The position numbers and the translations under genes are program-made. From NCBI GenBank assembly GCA_036245525.1, contig BTPG01000005.1, positions 181,398,245-181,462,244 of the forward strand: a stretch of DNA of 64,000 nt. Direction: 5' to 3'. Positions 41,272 through 52,198 of this stretch are shown in pieces. The notes beneath the pieces are model-generated. The model was given only the letters and a program-made list of their open reading frames with translations, had not been told where the DNA came from and ran no database searches. The stretch comes from Semisulcospira habei. Its lineage: Eukaryota; Mollusca; Gastropoda; Semisulcospiridae. Position 1 is the first letter of the stretch. Each line of letters begins with the position of its first letter.

Positions 41272-41337
41272 GCAAGAAGCAAAGAACCTCATGAGTCCCC
41301 GCGAATGCGCGGACTCATGAGGTTCTTTGCCACTTGC
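41272..41337. repeat. pal-A hairpin with symmetric arm changes
   Basis: GCAAGAAGCAAAGAACCTCA pairs with TGAGGTTCTTTGCCACTTGC. The inner ATGAGTCCCCGC/GCGCGGACTCAT also departs symmetrically from GAGCCCCC/GGGGGCTC. Confidence 0.82.
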
Positions 41338-41454
41338 CTCAAACTCTCCTGGCAATGAACGTGTTAATAACGACTATTGATCTCAGGTGAAGAGATCGAG
41401 CTAGGACGAAGCTAAACGAGATGAACTAAGGCCAATATTTCCAACAAAATTAAC

Positions 41455-41523
41455 ATTTTGACTGTCGGTAAGCGTTATAAAGCGATAACTCCTGCAGGAA
41501 TCATCCGCCACAGAAGGGGTTAA
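41455..41523. repeat. pal-E half copy
   Basis: TGACTGTCGGTAAGCG, then CTCCTGCAGGAATCATCCGCC, ending AGAAGGGGTTAA. Confidence 0.55.
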
Positions 41524-41619
41524 CCACAGCTAAAGGGTTAAAAGGGTTAAACGGTGACAGAGAATACAGCGAAATACAAATAATGAGGGCAAAGGTTTTG
41601 ATAGAGGCATCATCTCGAA

Positions 41620-41732
<113 letters not shown>

Positions 41733-41889
41733 TTTCTGGCATAAGAACACGCATCCCAAAGTTGCGAAAATCAGGATCAGGTGTGAATGCAGGCGTCAAT
41801 CGAGGGTCAGTACAGCAAATGCGTCGTACAGATGGTCACTTGGACCATGATAGTTCACGTGTAGTATCTTTCACTTCATCAGTATTGGG

Positions 41890-42063
41890 GATAGGTCAAT
41901 CCAACCCAGCTGCAAGAGACATAGGTCCTCATGAGCCCCCGCAATTGCGGGGGCTCATGAGGATCTATGCCTCCTGCTAAAACCACTTTGGATCTATGTT
42001 CGTGGGACGGCTGTAACGTTGAAATAAAGGAAGGTTTTAGAAACAACACTGGCAGTGATGGGG
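41890..42063. repeat. pal-A element
   Basis: The hairpin 41912-41977 is centred on CCCCCGCAATTGCGGGGG. The right flank ends AACACTGGCAGTGATGGGG. The TTAA has decayed. Confidence 0.78.
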
Positions 42064-42238
42064 CAAGAAATCAGAATAATACTCTGCAGCCGTTCAGCTG
42101 ATCAGGCACTGCATGATGCGGTCGATCTATCTCCGGAATGTATTTTAAACGCGATATATACTGACGAGCAAAACAAATGCGACACCACTGTTTCCGATGT
42201 GTCCGAGGGTGTCGCAGAGTCCGAAACAGCTCAGGCGG

Positions 42239-42844
42239 TTAGCTCATTCAGCCCCGACACACCACAGCAAAACATGAATCGAGCGTGATAGTTCAATGAT
42301 TGATTGATTGTGCATTGCTTAACGTCCCGACAGCAACAAGGCTTTCTCAGGACGTGCCTGCACTGCTTGTGAAACAAACTAAACAGAACATTGAATGTAT
42401 GTCGCCAGCCGGTCCAATACGTTAAATAAACCTATGATATGGGGCCTAAATAAAGCTAAGACCATTTAGCAACACACATCCAATATCAAGAGCTACAGGC
42501 AGTGCAGACAGTAGGAAGAGTTTAAAATAGGAAAATACAGGTGAATGCACCAAGGGTAGACAGAAACACATGCCCCAGAATAGAGAGGAAAACCCACCCT
42601 GTGGGGCTGAACAGGGAACTAAAAAGTAGTTAACCCCACCCAAGTCCCCCAGGGCAGACCCGGGTGGGGGGGGGGGTGATAGTTCAAGGGTGGTGCCAGA
42701 ATAATTTGGCGCCCATAGGCGCCAAACTATTCTGGCACCACCCTTGAACTATCATGCTCAATCTGACCCTCTGGAATTGTAATACAGTCCTTCAGAGGGC
42801 AAGTTTAAAATTGGGGCATTGCGGTCCGCGGTAGAGTGTGTTAA
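42239..42844. repeat. pal-B2 element interrupted by SINE S4
   Basis: TTAGCTCATTCAGCCCCGAC to GCGGTAGAGTGTGTTAA. The hairpin left arm GAATCGAGCGTGATAGTTC lies before the SINE. The rest of the left arm (AAGGGTGGTGCCAGAATAA), the loop and the right arm lie after it. Confidence 0.85.
42297..42675 (-). mobile_element. SINE S4 copy 5 with 12-bp target duplication
   Basis: GTGATAGTTCAA is at 42285-42296 and 42676-42687. The (TGAT)n tail is at the left edge. The body is collinear with copies 1-4 and the element ends GGGCAGACCCGGGTGGGG with extra G. Confidence 0.9.
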
Positions 42845-42846
42845 GC

Positions 42847-43018
42847 GTCGGAGCGAAGGAGCGCGAAGGGATGAAACAGAACAATGAACATAGCGAAACA
42901 AATACGTCGGAGCGAAAGAGCGCGAAGGATGAAACAGAACAATGAACATAGCGAAACAAATACGTCGGAGCGAAAGAGCGCGAAGGGATGAAACAAAACA
43001 ATGAACAATGTACTTCTT
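42847..43018. repeat. Three-copy minisatellite, about 59-bp unit
   Basis: CGTCGGAGCGAAAGAGCGCG and GAACAATGAACATAGCGAAA recur three times. A fourth partial unit near 43060 has ACAATGAACATACTGAAACA. Confidence 0.88.
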
Positions 43019-43359
43019 TGCATATTACACGCTTGGCAGTCACCATTTTGGTCTGGAAAACAATGAACATACTGAAACAAATACAATGTAAAACCCGAAA
43101 ATGTAATACATTTGGTTGTACGTGTTCTTTCAAAGCGTGTTTCCTTATTTGCCGGAGTTTTCTACAGACGCACAGAGTGAGAGGGTAAAGAGAGACAAGC
43201 CGCAGAGTGAGGGAGAATTTGTGTCAGTTCATTCATCTCACGGTGACAAACCACAAAATTGGCCGGGCAAATCGGAGTAAATTCGGTTTCACGGAATCGA
43301 TGCGGAAAACACTCCTGAAATGTATTTCTCCTCACAGGATAGTTAAAACGGGCGTCTAC

Positions 43360-43387
43360 ACGCACGCACGCACGCGCACGCACACGC

Positions 43388-43425
<38 letters not shown>
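43360..43425. repeat. (CA)n-rich tract
   Basis: CGCACG steps grade into (CA)n at about 43385-43424. Confidence 0.9.
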
Positions 43426-43426
<1 letters not shown>

Positions 43427-43439
43427 TCGCAGCTTACGG

Positions 43440-44740
43440 CTGTAAAGTAACATCACTTAATGTGATGAAGCTCTATGCTTGTGCATAGTGCTCGCACAAT
43501 AGGATTAGTACGGTACGGATTTTGTTAACGGTTGGTTTGTGCCGAAAGTCCGTGGGGCCTGCTGCCCATGTGGAATCTGTAAGACATGGTTAGCACGGGA
43601 TTTTTTAGTGAGTTCTGTTTAGTGAGTTCTAGGCGGAAGCTGTGACTGTCAGAGGTCTGGATCGGCTGTCTTATCGTATGGAACGGTTGTGTTTGAGTAC
43701 CTAGCCCGCATTCCAAGACTCTGAAGCCTAGATTTGAGGTATGTTTCTATAAACGTAGTATTGATAGTTGTTTAGTTAAAGACAATATGCGTGGTAAGAT
43801 TAATGTGGTTGTATAGCGGTGTTCCGGTTTGGTTTAGTATAGTATGTTTAGAATTCGGTGAAGTAACCGGTGTTTTTCTATACAGTTGTTTACCGAGTTA
43901 GATGACTAAAGGAATATGAAGTGTGTATGTCTAAGCCGCTATGAAGATAGTACGTGGTTGGTTAAACATAGTCTTTTCCAGGGTATAGAGTAAGGTATAG
44001 CAAGAGTGTCAGTTAGGCTATAGTCTGTTTCAAGATAGTGATTGAGATATGGGGGTGATACGAAGATAGTTTACGAAGCACGTGTGTGTGTGTGTGTGTG
44101 TGTGAATGAACGTGTGAGTTATTTGTATCAGCCAGGTTACGTGACGTTTCTCATTGATCCAATATGTTGTGGGTTTAGCAAGTGTTACGTTGGGACTTTT
44201 GGCTATTCAGAGTTCTTGTAACGAGAGTGGAAAGACGGACGCCGAGACGTCGAGTCACAGGTGGGACCTACGTGAGGTCATCCCTCCAGCTCTTCTGAGA
44301 GTGAGTCTGACTGGGGACCAAGACACCCAAGTCCAAGTGAGAACTGAGTACCGTACGAGAACGAGGACGTCCGTGCCCAAAGAGAGACATGACGGCGACA
44401 AGCGTACGACGAAGGACTTTCACGCCTAGACGTGAGAAGGACCAACGTAACCAGGCAACAACATCAAACAGGTTGGAGGCAATGTGAGACTAAGACCTAA
44501 CCTGGCAAAGATATTGTGATACGTGTGTGGTGTGATAATAGAACAGTGTATATAGTTGATAATCATTTAAGTCGTTCTTTTCATTTATAGTGTATAAAGG
44601 TTACTTTAGAAAGGGAGCCCGTGTGTTGTGTTTTACCGCATGAATGCGCCCGTCTGAGTCAGTGGCGGTGTATGCGTCTGTTGCGTGAGAGTCTGTGCGT
44701 ACGACTGTGGGCAAGTCTGCGTGCGTTACACTTAACAACA
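43440..44740. other. Unassigned foldback-free region with strand asymmetry
   Basis: 1.3 kb without any of the foldback families, richer in G and T on the plus strand than its neighbours. It includes a short (GT)n at 44085-44102 and an open plus-strand frame at 44154-44429 rich in Arg/Thr/Asp that matches nothing I know. It could be part of a retroelement leader or LTR, or a non-coding transcript. Nothing decides between these. Confidence 0.4.
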
Positions 44741-44746
44741 TAGGTA

Positions 44747-44815
44747 TGCTCTGGTCTGTGATTTTGGAACTTACGGCTTTCAGCCGGAAGGACCGAAATC
44801 ACATATCAGCACACG
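44747..44815. repeat. pal-F foldback
   Basis: TGCTCTGGTCTGTGATTTTGG on the left and GACCGAAATCACATATCAGC on the right. The centre is ACTTACGGCTTTCAGCCGGAAG. Confidence 0.78.
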
Positions 44816-44822
44816 TATTACA

Positions 44823-46560
44823 AAGCGAAGTACACCAGCAAAACCATCTGATAACTGCAGCACAATCAGGATTTCGACCTCTACATTCGTGCCAAACTGC
44901 ACTCAGTTAATTGATAAATGGCTCTCTGCCATAAATGACAGTAAAGTATCAGGTACAATCTTTCTTGACCTGAAAAAAGTTTGATTTTGTCAACCACTCT
45001 ATCCGACTAAAAAAACTACCATTCAATCACATTGACTCAAATACTGTCTCGTTTCTATCTTCCTATCTCAGGGACAGAGCACAGAAAGTACTGCTAGATG
45101 GCAAATAGTCCTCTGACGGGTTAGGAACTTGCGGTGTTCCACAGGGGTCTATTCTATCTGTCTATCTATATCCCGTTGTCTTGCCGACCGTTGGGGCACC
45201 ACTGATGATTTGGCAACCAGCTCCCTCCATTCCTCTCTGTTCTCTGCCATTCTTAGCGTTTCGCCCAGCTTCAGTCCTGTCCACTCTGAGATATTGTCCT
45301 CCCATCTTTTCCTCTGTCTTCCTCTCCTTCGTCCTCCTTGCACAGTACCTTGCAGGATTGTTTTGGCAAGCCCTGCTGAACGCGTGACATGCCCATACCA
45401 CTTCAGTTTGCGTTTTTTTCATAATGACTAATAGGTCTTCATAGGGCCCGATGGCTTACCTGATTCTGCTTCCCACTTCCTCGCTCGTGATGTGATCTCT
45501 GTAAGAAATGCCAAGCAGCCTTCGAAAACATCTCATTTCAGTGGCTTGTATCCTTTCAAGGTCTGCTGTGAGGGTCCATGACTCGCAGGCATACAAGAAC
45601 ACTGAGATGACTAAGGAGCGCATCAGTCTGATCTTGGAGCAGAACGTGATGTTTCTGTCCTTCCACATGGTCTTCAATCTTATTATTTAATCTATTTATT
45701 AATGATCTTGCCACTGTGCATATCTCATTTAGACTCAAACTGTTATCTGCTCGCAGACGACACGACCATACACACATCTGATAAAGATATTGCAACCATT
45801 AGTAAGGTACTCCAACAAAGTCTTGATTTAGTAGCAGGCTGGTTCAGTGATAATCACATGATTATTAGTATTCCAAAGACAAAGAGCATGTTAGTTACCA
45901 CACGTCAGAAATACCAGCGTGTCCTACAACCTTTAACACTCTCCTTAGATAGCTAGCCTATAGAACAAGTAACTAGGCATAGCTTATTAGGCGTTATAGT
46001 AGACAACCATTTAAGCTGGGAACCGCATACTGACTCAGTATTAACTATATGGTGTAGTTTTGATAACAGGAACAGATTTTTGGAGATTGTTTTGCATATA
46101 GAGTCTTTTTTTTCATGCGCATATTAAACGCATTGTGACTACAGTTCTACCGTCTGGGATGGATGCAGTGAAGTTCACACGAAAAAAGTGAATTTTTTGT
46201 ATCGTCGGGGCATTAAATTAATACTTTCCGGTCCTACTTCGACTGACGAAAATTAAAATCCCTCAAGTTACTAACACTGAATAAACAGTTTGAATTTAAT
46301 CGCTGTGTTTTACTGCAAAAGATTATGCTCGGAAAAGCCCCACCCTATCTATGAACTATATTTTCCGACAATAATAGGAAAAACACGAGAAATAGTTCGA
46401 TTCACCTTCCAAAAATTAGACATCTGTAAAACCAGCCTGTCATTTTCAGGCGCTAAAGCGTGGAATATTTTACCTCCACACCTGAAATCAATTTGTAAGA
46501 TTAACGTCTTCAAAGATCGCCTCCATAAATATTTACTTCAGAAGTAATAGTATGTACGGC
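44823..46560 (+). mobile_element. LINE reverse transcriptase remnant, split by an RTE fragment
   Basis: Before the insert (to about 45153) the plus strand encodes HQQNHLITAAQSGFRPLHSC, a VSGTIFLDLKK block, YLRDRAQKVLLDGK and CGVPQGSIL. After it (from about 45681) come LFNLFINDLATVH, the catalytic box as LLADDTTIH, GWFSDNHMIISIPKTKSMLV, LLGVIVDNHLSWEPHTDSVL and finally the LDICKTSLSFSGAKAWNILP C-terminus to about 46547. Several stops and frameshifts show decay. The C-terminus matches 60134-60370. Confidence 0.88.
45154..45680 (-). mobile_element. 5'-truncated RTE fragment, about 527 bp, nested in the LINE
   Basis: The (TATC)n tail is at 45154-45170 and the truncation point follows CATGGTCTTCAATCT. 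The minus strand encodes KTMWKDRNITFCSKIRLMRS and on through DHITSEEVGSRIR, then the C-terminal RKRWEDNISEWTG. It retains a Glu codon where the full-length copy has TAA. No clear target duplication is visible. Confidence 0.9.
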
Positions 46561-46639
46561 TCCCATATACTACTATTCGTATAGTTAGTGACAAGTTTCC
46601 TATTACCTAATGACCTTCTACTGTTGCTGTCTCCTTTGA

Positions 46640-46841
46640 GGACTCTCACAGAGCTAGCCTTAAGGACAAGCGGCTCAGGAGAAAAAACAGAGATGCCGCA
46701 GCTCAGAACCCTGGCCATACCTTCCCCTGCAGCCACTGCGGTCGAACCTGCCTGTCTCGGATTGGCCTCCGCAGCCACGAACAAGCCTGCAGACGTCGTG
46801 GGCAACTCCTATAAAATCTTCGTTCGCGAAGTCAAGCCAAG

Positions 46842-46853
<12 letters not shown>
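46640..46853 (+). mobile_element. LINE C-terminus with zinc knuckle
   Basis: The plus strand encodes SLKDKRLRRKNRDAAAQN and HTFPCSHCGRTCLSRIGLRS, followed by HEQAC. This CCHC/C2H2-type finger preceded by a basic stretch is the usual end of one group of invertebrate LINE proteins. It ends in A-rich and (TA)n sequence. It belongs to a family different from the preceding LINE. Confidence 0.65.
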
Positions 46854-46872
<19 letters not shown>

Positions 46873-46876
46873 CATA

Positions 46877-47385
46877 TGTCACACGACCAGTCACTTTAAC
46901 GCAAAAACCGTACCATGTGACCGTGATATGAAAACCCCTTTAACGAAAAATGGCGGACGTTTTGTAGCCCTCTGGATAACGCATCTTGGATGCCAGTTTT
47001 GTTCTATACTGTGAAAAGATCGCCAAACGTTCTAAAGTACAAAGTGACTTAGTTCGAAACAACAAGCACACTCAGTACTGGAGTCGGCAACGTCATGACA
47101 TTTTTTAAATTACGTCATAAGTCTATTATGTATAAAGGTATATTCCTTTGACGTCAGTCATGTCTGGCGTGATCCAGGTCCCAAGATGTCTTCTTGATTT
47201 CTTTTACAAAAATAGTGGAGGAATGAAAACAAATACGTTATTGGTCGGAGGGGTTCGCTGCACGGACCCTTGTAGGCCTTCGGGAGGTCAAAGGAACCAT
47301 TCGGCCTTCGGGGTACAATGGTTCCTTTGACCTCCCTCAGGCCTACAAGGGTCCGTATAGAATACCCCTCCGACCAATAACTTAT
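46877..47385. mobile_element. Element N copy 2, at a TA microsatellite
   Basis: Same start (TCACACGACCAGTCACTTTA after ATATATACATATG) and same end (CGACCAATAACTTAT then AATATATATA) as copy 1. The terminal hairpin is 47240-47378, with its inner loop altered to TCAAAGGAACCATTCGGCC. Confidence 0.75.
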
Positions 47386-47399
47386 AATATATATATATG

Positions 47400-47555
47400 G
47401 GAGGGGGAGGGGTCTTTTTACTTATAATATGTTTTATCTTTTGCTGTATCGTCTGATGTTATATGTGTAGAGTGCAGGACAGTTTGGAAAATAGGCATTG
47501 CTATGCCTAAAACTTACATCCTGAATAAAAATGTTTTATCATCATCATCATAAAT
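47400..47555 (+). mobile_element. LINE 3' UTR of the TCATCA-tailed family
   Basis: GTGCAGGACAGTTTGGAAA, then AGGCATTGCTATGCCTAAAA, TACATCCTGAATAAAAATG and (TCA)n. The same order occurs at 50130-50215 and on the minus strand at 59828-59915. Confidence 0.75.
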
Positions 47556-47562
47556 ACAAATA

Positions 47563-47776
47563 TTAACCCTTTTAGCGCCAAGGGTGCATTTCGCGAATTT
47601 GGGAAGTGTTACTTAACGACTATGTACCACTTGCAGGAGGTGGATTGACCATGATAATTCAAGGGTAGTGCCAGATTAGCTTGGCGCCTGAAGGCGCCAA
47701 GCTAATCTGGCACTACCCTTGAATTATCATGGTCAATCAATCTCCTGCTGTAGGGTGTTGGCGCTCAAAGGGCCAA
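47563..47776. repeat. pal-B1-like element, 214 bp
   Basis: TTAACCCTTTTAGCGCCAAGG to CGCTCAAAGGGCCAA (right TTAA decayed). The hairpin is perfect over about 100 bp, with GGCGCCTGAAGGCGCC at the centre. Confidence 0.88.
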
Positions 47777-47825
47777 TGACGTTTCTATATTTATTTATAT
47801 CCAAATTGCACGCCGAAACACAATA

Positions 47826-47996
47826 CAATAACCCTTTCCATCCTGATACACCATCGCATGAAATAAATTTAATGATATTTCAAGAGAGTATAGCCTTAAT
47901 AGCCTGGCGCCCACAGACGCCAAGCTATTCGGCACCACCCTTGAACTAAACTGGTTCATCCATCTCCTAATCTGTAATGTAGCCGTCATAGCTAGC
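47826..47996. repeat. pal-B4 element, diverged
   Basis: ATAACCCTTTCCATCCTGATAC is the left edge. The arms are TATTTCAAGAGAGTATAGCC and the opposite CACCCTTGAACTAAACTGG. The hAT-like element abuts its right edge. Confidence 0.65.
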
Positions 47997-48391
47997 CAGG
48001 GCCGGATCACTTAGCTCAGGGGGGGGAGGTGGGGTGGGGGGGGTCCAACTAATTGTTTGGGACCTTGAACTTGATACAAAAGGCCTCCACGACGCTAGAC
48101 CTTGCTTCCGCGGAGGCCGAAAAATCAAACAAGGGAGGGGGGGGGGGGGCAGGCGTCAGACCTTGCTTCCATTCAAGGGGTCGAAAAATCAAACAGTGGG
48201 GGGAGGGGGGAGGGAGGAAAGCGATAGACCTTGCTTCCATTCCAGGGACCGAAAATTCAAACAGTAGGGAGCGGGGGGGGGGGGGGGTCCTAACACCCCA
48301 AAAAAAGAGACTTTGTTACAGCATTTTAACAAATTTGGGGTGGGGGGGGCGGCGGAGCATCTCCCCCCCCCCCCCCATGCATCCGGCCCTG
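47997..48391. mobile_element. hAT-like non-autonomous element 2
   Basis: CAGGGCCGGATCACTTAG at the left and, complemented, CAGGGCCGGATGCATGG at the right. The flanks GCTAGC/CTAGCT suggest a short duplication. Inside, CGCTAGACCTTGCTTCCGCGG begins a motif repeated about three times (AGACCTTGCTTCCATTC), separated by G tracts. Confidence 0.72.
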
Positions 48392-48417
48392 CTAGCTGAC
48401 ATGCATATAGGTTGCGT

Positions 48418-48632
48418 TACACACAACAAACGAGAGCTAAATAATGTAAGATAACCAGTGTGTGACATAAGCATAGACAACACTTCAAACATCTCCAACA
48501 GGCATAGATCCTCCGGGCTCATGAGGATCTATGCCTTTTGGAGATGTTTCAGATTGTTGTGTGCGATTACGGTACAAGCTGGTTATCCGGCGTGATTCAG
48601 CTCTCATTCGTTGTTGGAAGTCGTTCGTTTCA
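48418..48632. repeat. pal-A' element copy 2
   Basis: ACACAACAAACGAGAGCTAAAT on the left is partnered by AGCTCTCATTCGTTGTTGG on the right. The core is AACATCTCCAACAGGCATAG with a short loop (CCTCCGGGCTC). Confidence 0.75.
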
Positions 48633-48716
48633 AACGAAGCCTCGCTAATAAACAAAGCTTAAAATTATAGCCTCAGGACTTAATGGATTGAAGCGACCTG
48701 CTCTAGGGGAAATAAA

Positions 48717-49085
48717 AGTCTACTACTTCGCAATATCGCCTATTAATAGTCTACTACTTCGCAATATCGCCTATTAATAGTCTACTACTTCGCAATATCG
48801 CCTATTAATAGTCTAATACTTCGCAATATCGCCTATTAATAGTCTACTACTATGCAATATCGCCTATTAATAGAAAGGTCCCGGGTTCGAATCCAGCTTG
48901 GGTCAAAATTTGCTCAGACCCTTTTTCGTTGTCCCCGTCTTTGAAATCACCCTCGTGGTGGACAAAAGACGTTAAGCCCTAAACATTTAACATTTTACTA
49001 CTTCGCAATATCGCCTATTAATAGTCTACTACTTCGCAATATCGCCTATTAATAGTCTAATACTTCGCAATATCGCCTATTTATA
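48717..49085. repeat. 31-bp tandem array split by a SINE fragment
   Basis: The unit is AGTCTACTACTTCGCAATAT plus CGCCTATTAAT. Five units precede and three follow the insertion at about 48873-48994. Confidence 0.93.
48873..48994 (+). mobile_element. SINE S3 fragment, tRNA-like
   Basis: GGTCCCGGGTTCGAATCCAG contains a B box (GGTTCGAATCC). The body CCTCGTGGTGGACAAAAGAC and GTTAAGCCCTAAACATTTAA follow. The A-box part is absent, so the copy is 5'-truncated. Confidence 0.7.
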
Positions 49086-49279
49086 GATGTCAGATGCCGC
49101 ACAAAGGGATAATTCAACTTTTGAATTTTTACTGTCGAAAAATTGAAGACGGTTCAATCTTTTCCTTCTTCATTGTATTTAGGCGCAGAGTGTCACCGTT
49201 TCGCATGAGGGGCAGCAGAAACATTCCTGTTACCTGAACAAGCTCACTTGAATTGTGAACGGAGGTAAGAAAAGTTTTA
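49086..49279. other. No recognisable gene
   Basis: Nothing recognised. Confidence 0.5.
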
Positions 49280-49444
49280 CTTTACCCTTCATATTCTGGT
49301 ACACCCGAACATGAGATAAATTTGACCATGAGAGTTCAAGGGAGGTGCCAGAACAGCTTGGCGCCTGTCGGCGCCAAGCTGTCCTGGCACCACCCTTGAA
49401 CTACCATGGTCAATCTATCTCGTGAGTTGTAAATGTAGCTTTAA
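49280..49444. repeat. pal-B4 element
   Basis: CTTTACCCTTCATATTCTGG to GTAAATGTAGCTTTAA. The arms carry AGAACAGC/GCTGTCCT, a symmetric change from AGAATAGC/GCTATTCT. Confidence 0.8.
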
Positions 49445-49622
49445 TAGGAGAACACAACTCTGAGAAAAAAATCATCCTCAGGACCGAGGTTAAGAAGCCG
49501 TTGTACCGGCGAATTTTAGCGATCAAAGCCCGACTTGGAGCAAATGTTTTAACCCTTCTCATACCGATACACCCATCGCTTTGAAATAAATGTGACTATG
49601 ATATTTCAAGGATGGTGCCAGA

Positions 49623-50456
<834 letters not shown>

Positions 50457-50705
50457 AATAGCTTGGCGCATGAAGCGCCAAGCTATTCTGGCATAACCCT
50501 TGAACTAACACGGTTGACTGATCTCCTAGTCTGCAATGCAGCCTTCATTGGACAATACGCAATGTTTTGGTTTTTTTTTTTTTTTGTTATTTTTTTTAAA
50601 TCAGCATCGGGATGTAATGGGATAAATATATTGAACAAAGCCAAGTAACCGCACACACATTGTCACCTGCGTCCGTATAAATATATCTATGAATTCCAAC
50701 GCCAG

Positions 50706-50793
50706 GGGCCAGTTGCATGAGCGAGCTTAGTCCTGCACCAGCCACACCTTGATTAGTGGCTGGTGCAGGACTAAGCTCGCTCATGCAACTTGC
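50706..50793. repeat. pal-C element, short loop
   Basis: GGCCAGTTGCATGAGCGAGC pairs with GCTCGCTCATGCAACTTGCC and CTGCACCAGCCAC with GTGGCTGGTGCAG. The GCTCCGCTATAGCGGAGC centre is lost. Confidence 0.85.
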
Positions 50794-50811
50794 CCAAATG
50801 AGTTGTCCAGT

Positions 50812-50886
50812 GAAAGGTCCAGCTGCAGTCGCCTGAACTGATCAGTGTTCAGGCCGTACTACATAGGCAATAGCTGTTCCTGTCCC
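50812..50886 (+). mobile_element. SINE S1 fragment
   Basis: GTCGCCTGAACTGATCAGTG, TTCAGGCCGTACTACATAGG and GCAATAGCTGTTCCTGTCCC are the complement of the S1 body as written at 11740-11800. Confidence 0.65.
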
Positions 50887-50892
50887 CCTTAA

Positions 50893-51504
50893 AGCATGTT
50901 CTTAATTAAACGAACTTTAGTTCGCGAACTCTGCCGAACTACAGTTCACGATCTCGGACGAACCAGGTTGTTCTTAATTGGACGACCTAAAGATACGACG
51001 AACCTAGTTCGAAGTAGTTCACGAACCTCGGCAAACCATAGTTCGCTGTCGGAAAAGGTTCGCTCAACGTGTTGAGCAAACAAAGGCGAACCTTTTCTCT
51101 GATTGGTCAAATCTTTTTCCCTCTTCTGCGTTGGAGATAAGAAGACAGTCACCGATACAAACAAATATGGCGGACGGTGATATTTCACTCGTGCGAAGAA
51201 CAAGACCTATTTTTATTGATTTGTGGGAGGCGCAACGCTGTTTGTGGGGTCGCTATTGCAAGGAGTACGAAAACAAACATCGTTCAAATCGCGAAGCGGC
51301 ATAGCGGCAGCCATTTTGAACACCTTTGCAGACAGTAAGTACGCTGAATCGAGCACTTCAGTTAAGAAAGAGAACCATGGCAAACCTGGCTTGCTGAAGT
51401 TCGCCTAGGTTCGTTCAACCTCAATTAAGAAACAAACCCAAAGATCGCCGATCTTCTCCGATCTAGGTTTGCCGATCAATAGTTCGTCTAATTAAGAACA
51501 GCTC
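50893..51504. mobile_element. PIF/Harbinger-like non-autonomous element, 612 bp
   Basis: TAA flanks both ends (50890-50892 and 51505-51507). The left terminus AGCATGTTCTTAATTAAACG and the complemented right terminus GAGCTGTTCTTAATTAGACG are inverted repeats. Many sub-terminal GTTCG/CGAAC motifs lie at both ends. A 3-bp TWA duplication with such termini fits PIF/Harbinger. It contains one degenerate coding exon. Confidence 0.8.
51167..51334 (+). pseudogene. MADF-like exon inside the Harbinger-like element, frameshifted
   Basis: From ATG at 51167 the frame reads MADGDISLVRRTRPIFIDLW then EAQRCLWGRYCKEYENKHRS and NREAA, stopping at TAG 51302-51304. The next frame carries on with AAAILNTFAD, so a one-base frameshift lies near 51285-51300. 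An acidic/hydrophobic start, a LW...CLW core, Tyr, and a later helix resembling AAAILNTFA are the hallmarks of MADF (Myb/SANT-like) DNA-binding domains. PIF/Harbinger elements carry such a protein next to the transposase. GTAAGT at 51335 looks like a 5' splice site. No transposase part is present. It is probably the first exon of the Myb-like gene, retained in an internally deleted element and no longer functional. Confidence 0.65.
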
Positions 51505-51825
51505 TAACCCGCACCTTAGAGTTAGTTATTTGGGTTTAACGCCGAGCCGGCGACTAAGGCCTTACGTAACCCATCTAAAACGACTTACCTTTTTTTTTTT
51601 TTTTTAGAACATGTGAGAACACGAATCTAAATCCGTGCACAAAGAATCTATGAATTCTTTGTATTCATGTTACCTTTTCGGAGATGAAAATAGCCTTGGC
51701 TTTAACATAGACAACCGTTTCCTTTCATTTTACGTCACAAGTCGTAATCGGAATAAAGTAGCAGATGAAATTAGAATGTTATCATTGTTGCGCCCATTAC
51801 GTAAAATGTTGAGACAAGTATTGTG
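51505..51825. other. SINE-tail fragment and unassigned sequence
   Basis: GTTATTTGGGTTTAACGCCG and GAGCCGGCGACTAAGGCC at 51525-51565 match 13755-13785. The remainder is unrecognised. Confidence 0.45.
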
Positions 51826-52024
51826 TTAACTCATTCAGCCCAGCGCACGTATTTCCTTCCCAAATTTTGAAGGAGTCATCTAACGACTACTATGCACCAG
51901 TTGCAGGAGATGGATCGACCATGACAATTCAAAGGTAGTGCCAGATTAGCTAATGTGGCACTACCCTTGAATTATCATGGTCGATCCATCTCCTGCTGTA
52001 GTACGTCAGGGCTGAATGGGTTAA
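51826..52024. repeat. pal-B1 element, loop deleted, 199 bp
   Basis: TTAACTCATTCAGCCCAGCG to GGCTGAATGGGTTAA. The centre AGATTAGCTAATGTGG lacks the GGCGCC part, yet the outer hairpin remains nearly perfect. Confidence 0.88.
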
Positions 52025-52198
52025 GTACGACCGCAAATTTGAAGTATGTGTTTTGTTAGTAGCTAGGTTGTGATAGTGCAGAACCAAACTTTTGAGCAAT
52101 CATTTCTTCGCACCAACAACAACGATACAAAAAGCGCTCTTAAAAGACATGCTCTATCTTCAGAGAAAGTCTTGATGGGCTGAAGATGTCACCTGTCA

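Noticed and set aside
42847..43133. Membrane protein frames on the minus strand (repeated SLCSLFCFIPSRSFAPT)
   Set aside because: Translation of a three-copy minisatellite.
44154..44429. 91-codon plus-strand gene
   Set aside because: Open and Arg/Thr/Asp-rich but without splice sites, domain or homologue that I recognise. Kept only as part of an unassigned region.
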